A DNA stretch of 52,867 nucleotides from an uncultured Collinsella sp. (GTDB lineage: Bacteria > Actinomycetota > Coriobacteriia > Coriobacteriales > Coriobacteriaceae), in NCBI GenBank assembly GCA_959027945.1, contig CAUFRO010000013.1, forward strand, positions 1-52,867, given 5' to 3'. Below the pieces are notes generated by a model. The model was not told where the DNA came from and did not search any database. It saw only the letters and a list, made by a program, of their open reading frames with translations. Positions 31,350 to 37,176 of the stretch are shown piece after piece (within the stretch, counting starts at the first letter, position 1; every line of letters begins with the position of its first letter). The position numbers and the translations under genes were made by a program.

Positions 31350-31352
31350 CGT

Positions 31353-32330
31353 CTACTCCATCCTCGCTGCCACCTGGGCTGGCGTGCCCCGGCGGATGCT
31401 TCCGGTGATTCCCTGCGCCTTGAGCAGGGATGCGAGCGCCTGCATCTGCGATCGCGTGGCGCTCGGCACCTCGACCGTCCACGCCTCCAAAGGCTCCGCG
31501 ACCGGTGCCGGCATGGGTGCCGGCATTGGTGCGGGCATTGGCACTGGCGCGGGCATCGGCTCAGGCTCGGGGATCTCAACCGGCTCAGGCTCTGGTTCCG
31601 GCATCGGTTCCGGTTCGGGTTCTGGCGCCATGGCCGCCTTCAACTCGGCGATGCGCTGGTCTTCCTCGTCGGCCAAACGCGCTGCGGTCAAGGCGGCTCC
31701 GAGGTCGAGCGTGCGGAAGAATTCGCGCTCCGCGTCGGCGTAGTGCGGCATCGCCTCCTGCTGGGCCTTGAGCGTTTCCCAGTCTCGGGCCACGTCGGAC
31801 ACCTTTGCCTCAAGCGCCTGCTGCGCCTTGATCTTGCCGAAGGTCTTGTTGAGCCACTGCGGCTCATGCAGGCGCTCGTAGGGGACGACCGGCGCGAGCA
31901 GTCCCGCGAACTCCTCGTAGTGCTGCTGTAGGCGTGAGTAGAGCGCGTCCTTGCGCATCTGCTCTGCCTCGTCGAGCTGCGCCTTGATGGCGTCGGTTGA
32001 CTCGTCGATGATGGCCGTGATCTGCTTGCAGCGCCTCTCGAATGCATCGAGCGGCTTGTTGTACTCGCGCTTCACGGCCTTGCGGCGTTCGTCGATCTCC
32101 TTCTTGATGCCGTTGAGGTAGCTGCGGTCGTGCTTGGCATCCTTGATGGCCTGGGCGCTCGTGAGGTCGTAGGTGGCGCCCTCGTAGTCGGCGACGACCT
32201 TTTTCACGTGGGCCTCCAACGCGTCCATGTTCGAAGCGATGGTGGCCTCGGTGTACGTGACCTCAAGCGTGGTGGCCTCGGCTTCGATGACCTCGGCCTC
32301 GACCTGCTGCGGTTCGGTTTCCTTAGCCAT
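31353..32330 (-). CDS. DUF1351 phage recombination-associated protein
   Basis: 325 residues. Residues 25-215 match DUF1351: a long coiled coil (L-E-A-H-V-K-K-V-V-A-D-Y-E), then D-A-K-H-D-R-S-Y-L-N-G-I-K-K-E-I-D-E-R-R-K-A-V-K-R-E-Y-N-K-P. A Pro/Glu/Met repeat linker (M-P-A-P, P-E-P-E) spans about 236-280; the C-terminal 35 residues form a small domain (A-L-A-S-L-L-K-A-Q-G-I-T-G-S). These proteins usually sit beside ERF or RecT annealases. The exact role is not known. Confidence 0.85.
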   Translation of the reverse strand: MAKETEPQQVEAEVIEAEATTLEVTYTEATIASNMDALEAHVKKVVADYEGATYDLTSAQAIKDAKHDRSYLNGIKKEIDERRKAVKREYNKPLDAFERRCKQITAIIDESTDAIKAQLDEAEQMRKDALYSRLQQHYEEFAGLLAPVVPYERLHEPQWLNKTFGKIKAQQALEAKVSDVARDWETLKAQQEAMPHYADAEREFFRTLDLGAALTAARLADEEDQRIAELKAAMAPEPEPEPMPEPEPEPVEIPEPEPMPAPVPMPAPMPAPMPAPVAEPLEAWTVEVPSATRSQMQALASLLKAQGITGSIRRGTPAQVAARME

Positions 32331-32526
32331 AGATCTCGCCCGTCTCGTCGTCGAAGTCCATGGCCTGCTGCTGCTCGGCCACGGTGAGCAAAACCGTCTT
32401 GCCGCTCTGCTTGATGATGCGGAAGGCGTCGGCGTTGTCGGTCAGGATCTCGAATTGCAGGGTTGCCACGCTTCCCTTCACGGTGGCCTGCTTGAACTGC
32501 GCCTGGATGGTCGCTTCGTTGATCAT
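32323..32526 (-). CDS. Small hypothetical early protein
   Basis: 67 residues from ATG 32,524-32,526 with AGGAGG seven bases upstream. I-N-E-A-T-I-Q-A-Q-F-K-Q-A-T-V-K-G-S-V-A-T-L-Q-F-E-I is a predicted helix and strand pair; it ends with an acidic tail. It overlaps DUF1351 by eight bases. Unrecognised. Confidence 0.62.
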   Translation of the reverse strand: MINEATIQAQFKQATVKGSVATLQFEILTDNADAFRIIKQSGKTVLLTVAEQQQAMDFDDETGEIYG

Positions 32527-32537
32527 GTCGTTACCTC

Positions 32538-32855
32538 CTATTTGATGCCGAGGACGGCGGCAAGGAACGCGCGACCGAACTCGATCTCTTCCTCGCTGAC
32601 GGGCTTGATCTTGTCGGCGATTAACTCGCGGCTCTTGGCGACGCACTTCTCGTCGATTCTTGAAAGACCTGCTTCGCAAAGCGCGATCATCACGTGGTAG
32701 GCGTTTGCCGCAGTCTCGCCGTCGTTGTTGTCAGGATGCGTGGCGTCGAACATGAGGTTGTTCGCGATGCAGGCGGCGTGGTCGAGCACCGCTTTGTGGA
32801 ACTGGCTCCCGTGGACGTCCTCAAAGCCGTTCTCTTCGAAGTATTTGGCGTTCAT
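32538..32855 (-). CDS. Hypothetical early protein
   Basis: 105 residues from ATG 32,853-32,855. Helical: F-H-K-A-V-L-D-H-A-A-C-I-A-N-N-L-M-F-D-A-T-H-P-D-N, then A-A-N-A-Y-H-V-M-I-A-L-C-E-A-G. There are several His and Cys residues but no clear metal motif. It overlaps the RusA stop by four bases. Unrecognised. Confidence 0.6.
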   Translation of the reverse strand: MNAKYFEENGFEDVHGSQFHKAVLDHAACIANNLMFDATHPDNNDGETAANAYHVMIALCEAGLSRIDEKCVAKSRELIADKIKPVSEEEIEFGRAFLAAVLGIK

Positions 32856-33313
32856 TTCTTCTCCTTCACGTACTCCTCGACGAAGTACTCGATGTAGATG
32901 TCTATGCGTGGTTTGGTGCCGTATGGCGACCTCGGGCGCTTGGTGACGGCTCCCATGTCGACCTGCGAATCGTCCTTGAAGGCGATCCCGTTGAGCGCGT
33001 CGCAGGCGAGCTTGCCGAGGTTGTCCCAGTCGGGCTTGCCGAGGTCGGCGCGGCCCTCCCAGTACTTCGGGTTGCTCTTCGCGAGCGGCCTGGTGGTCGA
33101 GATCCGCATCACAACCGGGCCGTCGTGGTCGGCGAATGTCTCGCCGTATGCCGCGCGGAACGCGTCCTTGATGGCCTTCTCGGCCTTGAGCGTCTTGGTC
33201 GGCGTGTAGGTGCGGTGGTTGCGGTAGTCGGTCATGGGGCGCTGTTTTCCGACAAGCTGGGCGGGGTGCATGGTGATGTGCGCCGTGGCCGCAAGGGTGC
33301 GCTTCCAGCTCAT
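32852..33313 (-). CDS. rusA: RusA-like Holliday junction resolvase
   Basis: 153 residues from ATG 33,311-33,313. It has V-G-K-Q-R-P-M-T, T-Y-T-P-T-K-T-L-K, R-P-D-W-D-N-L-like K-P-D-W-D-N-L-G-K-L-A-C-D-A-L-N-G, and D-D-S-Q-V-D-M-G, the catalytic Asp-rich core of RusA (D-N...D-D). It resolves junctions formed by the ERF-type pathway. It overlaps the genes on both sides by four bases (ATGA). Confidence 0.9.
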   Translation of the reverse strand: MSWKRTLAATAHITMHPAQLVGKQRPMTDYRNHRTYTPTKTLKAEKAIKDAFRAAYGETFADHDGPVVMRISTTRPLAKSNPKYWEGRADLGKPDWDNLGKLACDALNGIAFKDDSQVDMGAVTKRPRSPYGTKPRIDIYIEYFVEEYVKEKK

Positions 33314-33645
33314 TCGCTGAACCCATCGCTCTGGCTGCGGTGCTTGTTGAAGGCTCCGCGCAGCTCCGGGTATCGCGCTTCCATGATTCGGGCAAGGGCG
33401 GGGGCTATGCCGTTCTTGCAGCCAACGTGCAGCTCGTTGCGCACCATGTTCACCAGGTAGTTGATCGACACGTAGCCCTTCTCCTTGAGGCGGCGGGCGT
33501 TGGAGAGCATGAACCGCCACGCCTCGGGGTTGGCCTCGATCCACTTCTTGGCCTCGGCAACGTCCTGCTCGCCAGCCATGCCCAGGCCGAAGATCTCAAG
33601 CTGGTTGCTCTGGGGCTTGGGGCGGTATCTCTCGTCGTTACGCAT
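33310..33645 (-). CDS. Hypothetical early protein
   Basis: 111 residues from ATG 33,643-33,645. Helical, M-R-N-D-E-R-Y-R-P-K-P-Q-S-N, then E-A-K-K-W-I-E-A-N-P-E-A-W-R-F-M and Y-L-V-N-M-V-R-N-E-L-H-V. This resembles small DNA-binding early phage proteins near RusA, but I do not recognise a family. Coupled to the RusA gene. Confidence 0.6.
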   Translation of the reverse strand: MRNDERYRPKPQSNQLEIFGLGMAGEQDVAEAKKWIEANPEAWRFMLSNARRLKEKGYVSINYLVNMVRNELHVGCKNGIAPALARIMEARYPELRGAFNKHRSQSDGFSE

Positions 33646-33922
33646 TGAGCACCGCCATGCTGCCCACGGCTCGCTGGGCGTCGGCAACGGCCTGGTCCAT
33701 CGTGGGGATGACCCAGAGCCAGAGCACGGCGAGGAAGATCATGAGGGCCGCGAGGAAGCCGACCATGACGCCCGCCTTGAACTGCGAGCGCTCAAGCTGC
33801 TCCTGCGCCGTCGGGCGCTTGCCCTCGAATGGTATGATGGATGCAGCCTCTTTCGAGGCGGCTACGTAGCGGGTGCCCGAAGTGTGGTAGCGGGGGGCGC
33901 TCGCTTTCTTTTTTGTCTGCAT
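33638..33922 (-). CDS. Single-pass membrane protein
   Basis: 94 residues. The first 45 are basic/polar and probably cytoplasmic; residues about 50-72 (A-G-V-M-V-G-F-L-A-A-L-M-I-F-L-A-V-L-W-L-W-V-I) form one membrane helix. Early phage membrane proteins may exclude superinfection. The function is unknown. GGAG precedes the ATG. Confidence 0.65.
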   Translation of the reverse strand: MQTKKKASAPRYHTSGTRYVAASKEAASIIPFEGKRPTAQEQLERSQFKAGVMVGFLAALMIFLAVLWLWVIPTMDQAVADAQRAVGSMAVLNA

Positions 33923-33969
33923 TTCCGTTCTCCTTTCGGTGTTTTCGCAGGTCAGGGCTAGGGCGCTTT

Positions 33970-34332
33970 TTAGGGCCTCTTTTTCATCGACTTTTTAGCC
34001 CTGCTCTTCGCGCTGTAGTGGCGCTGTCTCTCACGGTCGTTCCTCTTCTCCCTGATCGCCTCCTCCCTCATCGCGTTGGCCTGTTCGGCGAGGTCTGCCA
34101 TGTGAAGCTCCTTCGTGCACTCGATGCACCAGCCGTTGATCCGGTTCAGCGGGCGGAACGTCCATTGGCCGCAGTGGGGGCATTGACAGCGCTTGCGGAG
34201 TGAGAGTCCGCACTTCCGCGCCATATGTTTCACCGAGTCGATGGAGCGCCCAAGGTCTTTGGCTACCTGCTTGGCGCCGTCTCCGGCGTGTTCTTCGAGG
34301 TAACGAAGTTCACGTGTAGACCATTGCCTCAT
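33970..34332 (-). CDS. DNA-binding-like protein with zinc finger
   Basis: 120 residues from ATG 34,330-34,332, overlapping the previous stop. The N-terminus (W-S-T-R-E-L-R-Y-L-E-E-H-A-G-D...R-S-I-D-S-V-K-H-M-A-R-K-C-G) is a SANT/HTH-like helix set; then C-Q-C-P-H-C-G-Q-W...W-C-I-E-C forms a zinc site. The C-terminus is very basic. An early regulatory or DNA-binding role is likely. Confidence 0.68.
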   Translation of the reverse strand: MRQWSTRELRYLEEHAGDGAKQVAKDLGRSIDSVKHMARKCGLSLRKRCQCPHCGQWTFRPLNRINGWCIECTKELHMADLAEQANAMREEAIREKRNDRERQRHYSAKSRAKKSMKKRP

Positions 34333-34460
34333 GCCGTCTTCTTCTCTCCTTTCTCCCATTCGCGGTACGCCTGCTTGATCGTCGAGCACATGGTGTCGAA
34401 AGCGACCTCACGGGCGGTCTTGGGCTCGTTCTCTTGATTTCGCTTGGAATCGTCTGGCAT
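34329..34460 (-). CDS. Small hypothetical protein after the Cro-like gene
   Basis: 43 residues (M-P-D-D-S-K-R-N-Q-E-N-E-P-K-T-A-R-E-V-A-F-D-T-M-C-S-T-I-K-Q-A-Y-R-E-W). Its ATG overlaps the Cro-like gene's stop (TAATG), and its stop overlaps the next ATG, so the three genes are a tight operon. Helical, no known family. Confidence 0.55.
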   Translation of the reverse strand: MPDDSKRNQENEPKTAREVAFDTMCSTIKQAYREWEKGEKKTA

Positions 34461-34666
34461 TAGGCCACTGTCCTGTTCTCCGTCAGCCCGAGCAGGTAGT
34501 CTGCCGAACAATGGAATAGGCGCGTCATGGCAATGAGCTTCGAGCTGGGGATTTCGCCACCGCTCTCGTATGCGGCGATAGTTGCACGGCTCTTCAGATC
34601 GAGCTTGCTTGCTAGTCCCTCCTGGCTCAGGCCGATACGGACGCGTTCACTTGCGATTGGGTTCAT
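34460..34666 (-). CDS. Cro-like XRE repressor, first gene of the leftward early operon
   Basis: 68 residues from ATG 34,664-34,666, four bases after GGAGG. The HTH is R-V-R-I-G-L-S-Q-E-G-L-A-S-K-L-D-L-K-S-R-A-T-I-A-A-Y-E-S-G (about 6-34). A leftward promoter with two operator sites lies directly upstream. Opposite to a rightward XRE gene, this is the lytic-side repressor of a phage switch. Confidence 0.85.
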   Translation of the reverse strand: MNPIASERVRIGLSQEGLASKLDLKSRATIAAYESGGEIPSSKLIAMTRLFHCSADYLLGLTENRTVA

Positions 34667-34678
34667 TAGCACCTCCAC

Positions 34679-34709
34679 TTCACTATCTGTGAACTTCACA
34701 ATTAGTGAA
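34679..34709. promoter_or_regulatory. Phage operators O1 and O2
   Basis: O1 (34,679-34,693) is TTCACTATCTGTGAA and O2 (34,695-34,709) is TTCACAATTAGTGAA. Both are perfect in the five-base arms TTCAC...GTGAA with five-base centres, and are one base apart, allowing cooperative binding by XRE dimers. They cover the start point and -10 box of the leftward early promoter. Confidence 0.9.
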
Positions 34710-34736
34710 TATAGAAGAACATAGGACTTTTTGCAA
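34708..34736 (-). promoter_or_regulatory. Leftward early (lytic) promoter
   Basis: On the minus strand the -35 box is TTGCAA (34,731-34,736), the spacer is 17 bases and the -10 box is TATATT (34,708-34,713). Start near 34,701 gives a leader of about 35 bases to the Cro-like ATG. The -10 overlaps operator O2, so a bound repressor blocks it. Confidence 0.85.
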
Positions 34737-34744
34737 GTAGATAA

Positions 34745-34773
34745 TTCACTATCTGTAAAGTTTTTTGTACAAT
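34745..34773 (+). promoter_or_regulatory. Rightward (lysogeny) promoter and operator O3
   Basis: The -35 box TTCACT (34,745-34,750), 17-base spacer and -10 box TACAAT (34,768-34,773) precede the repressor gene. Operator O3 (34,745-34,759, TTCACTATCTGTAAA, one arm base changed) covers the -35 box, so the promoter should be autoregulated at high repressor level. Confidence 0.78.
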
Positions 34774-34798
34774 ATGCCCATGGAGTAAGGAGGACACG

Positions 34799-35029
34799 GT
34801 GGGCACACGTCTTAAAGAAACGCGGCTTAAATATGGCAAGAAACAGCCTGAGGTGGCTGAAGTGCTCGGTATCGGCGTACCGGCTTACTCAATGATGGAA
34901 AGCGGCCAGCGCGAGATCAACTCGTCGAAGCTCATAAAGCTTGCCGAGTTCTACGGATGTTCGGTCGATGAGTTATTGGGAACGTGGTACTGGCACGAAG
35001 TCGAGAGCCAGCGTAAAGGTAAGGAGTAG
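34799..35029 (+). CDS. XRE-family phage repressor
   Basis: 76 residues starting at GTG 34,799, with AAGGAGG upstream. HTH: T-R-L-K-Y-G-K-K-Q-P-E-V-A-E-V-L-G-I-G-V-P-A-Y-S-M-M-E-S-G (about 7-35). A short helical end follows (L-I-K-L-A-E-F-Y-G-C-S-V-D-E-L-L), with no peptidase domain, so a RecA-induced self-cleavage is not expected. It is first in an operon with the integrase and is probably the CI-equivalent that keeps lysogeny. Confidence 0.85.
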   Translation: MGTRLKETRLKYGKKQPEVAEVLGIGVPAYSMMESGQREINSSKLIKLAEFYGCSVDELLGTWYWHEVESQRKGKE

Positions 35030-35031
35030 CT

Positions 35032-35313
35032 ATGGGGATGTTCAACAAAAGCGCCGCAAAGAAGATGGCGAGCGATGCGGAGGGCTTCATCGTCAACGAC
35101 GGCAAGCTTCACGCGCTCGTGTTCCAGGTGGCTGGCAAGGCCGTGTTCTCCACGGGCACGCAGTTCGAGGACAAGGTAACCGAGCGCCTGGACGGCGCAT
35201 TGACACGCGTGCAGGAAAGCGGTTGTCAGGTCGTTGACGTGAAGATGTCTGCGTGCGCCAACTCGCGCGACACGGACATGATCCTCTACAGCTTCACCGT
35301 TCTCTACCGCTAG
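35032..35313 (+). CDS. Small hypothetical lysogeny-module protein
   Basis: 93 residues (M-G-M-F-N-K-S-A-A-K-K-M-A-S-D-A-E-G-F; then a predicted beta-rich core with K-L-H-A-L-V-F-Q-V-A-G-K-A-V-F; ends Y-S-F-T-V-L-Y-R). GGAGTAGCT precedes the ATG. It lies between repressor and integrase and could help either, such as anti-repressor or directionality functions. No homologue is recognised. Confidence 0.6.
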   Translation: MGMFNKSAAKKMASDAEGFIVNDGKLHALVFQVAGKAVFSTGTQFEDKVTERLDGALTRVQESGCQVVDVKMSACANSRDTDMILYSFTVLYR

Positions 35314-35316
35314 AAA

Positions 35317-35377
35317 AAAGAAGAAGCCCCACGGGGTCATAGCGCTGCAACGCTGCCCGCGGGACTTTCCTAAAGAA
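35317..35377 (+). terminator. Possible weak terminator or attenuator
   Basis: A-rich lead-in, then arms AAGCCCCACGGG and CCCGCGGGACTT that pair at ten of twelve positions around a 25-base loop, then TTCCT. It lies between the small protein and integrase genes. The fold is imperfect, so it may only reduce integrase expression. Confidence 0.35.
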
Positions 35378-35403
35378 CCTCTGAAAGGAGGCCGTTTCCA
35401 ATT

Positions 35404-36843
35404 ATGCCAAAAACTGCGGTGATATACGCCCGCTTTTCGTGCAACAAGCAGCGCGAGGCCTCTATCGACGACCAGCTGCGCATCTGCCGCCAGTGGTGCC
35501 AGCGCGAGAGGTACGCCATCGTCGCGGAGTACTGCGACTATGCCATAAGCGGTCGTACCGATGACCGCCCTGAGTTCCAGCGCATGGTGGCCAACGCGGG
35601 CGAGAGCGACATAGTGCTTGTGTACATGATGGATCGCTTCAGCCGTGGGGAGTACGACGCGCCCATATACAAGCGCGAGCTTGCACAGCACGGCGTGAAG
35701 CTCGTCTCGGCGCTTGAACAGATACCAGATTCGCCCGAGGGCATCATTTACGAGAAGCTGCTTGAGGGCCTTGCGGCGTGCGAGTCGAAGAAGACCGCGA
35801 TCCGCACGAGGCGCGGCATGGAGGGCAACGCGCTCAAGTGCAAGACCAACGGCGTGCGCGTGTTCGGCTACACCAGCAACGAGGCCGACGAGTACGTGAT
35901 CAATGAGGACGAAGCAGCTTTCGTGCGCGAGGCGTTCAAGCGGCGCATAGCAAAGGAGACCACCAACTCGATAGCACGCGACTTCGCGGCACGCGGGGTC
36001 AAGACCTCGCAGGGAAACCCGTGCGGCTACTCGATGGTCGAGCGGATGGTGAAGAACCGGAAGTACACGGGGCGCTACGAGTGGGGCGGCGTTGTCAAAG
36101 AGGGCGGCATGCCCGCGATCATCGACGAGGTGACGTTCATGGAGGCACAGGGCATACGCGCGGCCAAGGAGCGCAGCGCGGAGAGCTGGGGCGACTTCGC
36201 CCTTTCCGGCAAGGCGATCTGCGCGGGCTGCGGGCGCAACCTGCAAGGCGTGAGCGGGCGCGGGCGCAAGAACGTGAAATACGAGTACTACCGCTGCCAT
36301 GACGGATGCGTGAGGCCCGTGAGGCGCGAGGAGCTTGAGGGCGAGATCGTCAAGGCGCTGCGGGCGCTCCTGCAAGACCGCGAGGAGGCCTTGAGGATAG
36401 CCCGCATGGTTGCGGAAAGCTCGGACGGCGCGGAGGTGGCGGCGAGGCGCAAGCAGGCCGCCCAATCGCTCTCAGCAGCCGAGCGCGGCCTGAAGAACAT
36501 CCTCAACGCCATCGAGCAGGGCATAATCGCTCCGGGCGCGAAGGAACGCATAGCGGAGCTTGAGCACCAGCGCGACCGCGCCAAGCTCGACCTTGAGGCG
36601 ATCAGGGACGATCAGATAGACCCCGAGCGGCTGGCCGACTTCCTGCAATGCGGCTCCGCCCTGGACGACGCGACGCTGCTGAAGGCGTTCGTCTACCAGG
36701 TGAGCGTGAGCGACGAAGAGTGCATAGTGACGCTGAACTACGACGTGGAAAGCAACGAACCCGCCAGACTGGACGTCCAACGGGTTCGTACAAAATGCAA
36801 ATGGTGCCCCCAGCGGGATTCGAACCCGCGATATCCACCTTGA
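35404..36843 (+). CDS. int: Large serine recombinase (phage integrase)
   Basis: 479 residues. The resolvase domain has Y-A-R-F-S-C-N-K-Q (catalytic S12) and Y-M-M-D-R-F-S-R-G (Arg region). The recombinase domain is at about 150-260 (S-I-A-R-D-F-A-A-R-G-V-K-T-S-Q-G). The zinc ribbon is C-A-G-C-G-R-N-L...C-H-D-G-C. A coiled coil is at about 345-400. It catalyses integration between attP and attB. The end of the frame (C-P-Q-R-D-S-N-P-R-Y-P-P) is encoded by the 3' half of tRNA-Glu; this marks the attachment junction. GGAGG is eleven bases before the ATG, a long spacing. Confidence 0.93.
   Translation: MPKTAVIYARFSCNKQREASIDDQLRICRQWCQRERYAIVAEYCDYAISGRTDDRPEFQRMVANAGESDIVLVYMMDRFSRGEYDAPIYKRELAQHGVKLVSALEQIPDSPEGIIYEKLLEGLAACESKKTAIRTRRGMEGNALKCKTNGVRVFGYTSNEADEYVINEDEAAFVREAFKRRIAKETTNSIARDFAARGVKTSQGNPCGYSMVERMVKNRKYTGRYEWGGVVKEGGMPAIIDEVTFMEAQGIRAAKERSAESWGDFALSGKAICAGCGRNLQGVSGRGRKNVKYEYYRCHDGCVRPVRREELEGEIVKALRALLQDREEALRIARMVAESSDGAEVAARRKQAAQSLSAAERGLKNILNAIEQGIIAPGAKERIAELEHQRDRAKLDLEAIRDDQIDPERLADFLQCGSALDDATLLKAFVYQVSVSDEECIVTLNYDVESNEPARLDVQRVRTKCKWCPQRDSNPRYPP
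36805..36843. other. Predicted prophage attachment junction (right)
   Basis: The integrase reading frame enters the 3' half of tRNA-Glu and stops at 36,841-36,843. The duplicated core should therefore lie within or beside 36,805-36,843. A second copy of part of this sequence is expected at the left prophage end, outside the window. The exact core cannot be seen from one end. Confidence 0.65.
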
Positions 36844-36878
36844 AAGGGTGGCGTCCTTGGCCGCTAGACGATGGGGAC
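36805..36878 (-). tRNA. tRNA-Glu (anticodon UUC)
   Basis: 74 bases on the minus strand. Acceptor stem GTCCCCA pairs with TGGGGGC; anticodon stem CCACC/GGTGG encloses loop CTTTCAA, giving anticodon UUC; the T arm is CGCGGG-TTCGAAT-CCCGC. CCA is not encoded. The 3' end faces the prophage and overlaps the integrase gene end, so the phage has restored this end on integration. Confidence 0.95.
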
Positions 36879-36977
36879 AGCGGGAAAGAGTATAGCAGAC
36901 TTTTTTAGCCGTTCACATATCGTTGGCAAACTGAAAAACCACCACAAAGGAGTAGGTTTCTATTCCGATTTTCAAAT

Positions 36978-37114
36978 ATCTCAATCTGTAACATCTGGGC
37001 GGGCAAATCGGCTCTATCTGTTACAGATCGAGACAGACGGCGGGCGTCGGGACGAACATCTCAATCTGTAACAGTAAGACGACTTTCAACGGCCTAGATG
37101 TTACAGATCGAGAC
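36978..37114. repeat. Two tandem 80-bp units, each with an inverted repeat
   Basis: Unit 1 has ATCTCAATCTGTAACA (36,978-36,993) and TGTTACAGATCGAGAC (37,019-37,034). Unit 2 repeats both arms exactly 80 bp later (37,058-37,073 and 37,099-37,114). The arms pair at 14 of 16 positions with G-T pairs, so each unit can form a hairpin with a loop of about 25 bases. The rest of the gap (36,879-36,977) shows no gene, only an AACCACCACAAAGG sequence at 36,938-36,951 that recurs in the terminator. Confidence 0.8.
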
Positions 37115-37136
37115 AAACAAACGTGGCAGATCAAAA

Positions 37137-37169
37137 CCACCACAAAGGTGCCTGTCCCCTTTGTGGTGG
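37137..37169 (-). terminator. Terminator of the MurT-GatD gene
   Basis: Perfect 12-bp stem CCACCACAAAGG / CCTTTGTGGTGG with a nine-base loop. On the minus strand it is followed by TTTTG. It lies eight bases after the murT-gatD stop. The stem looks like a family of hairpin repeats common in Collinsella-type genomes (my inference). Confidence 0.75.
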
Positions 37170-37176
37170 CGGGGTG

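Noticed and set aside
34951..36465. 504-residue leftward open frame opposite the integrase
   Set aside because: Antisense to an unmistakable serine recombinase; no ribosome site, Leu/Ala/His-rich composition and no motifs.
36978..37114. CRISPR-like repeats
   Set aside because: Only two units, arms pair as inverted repeats, spacing is not CRISPR-like and no cas genes are near.
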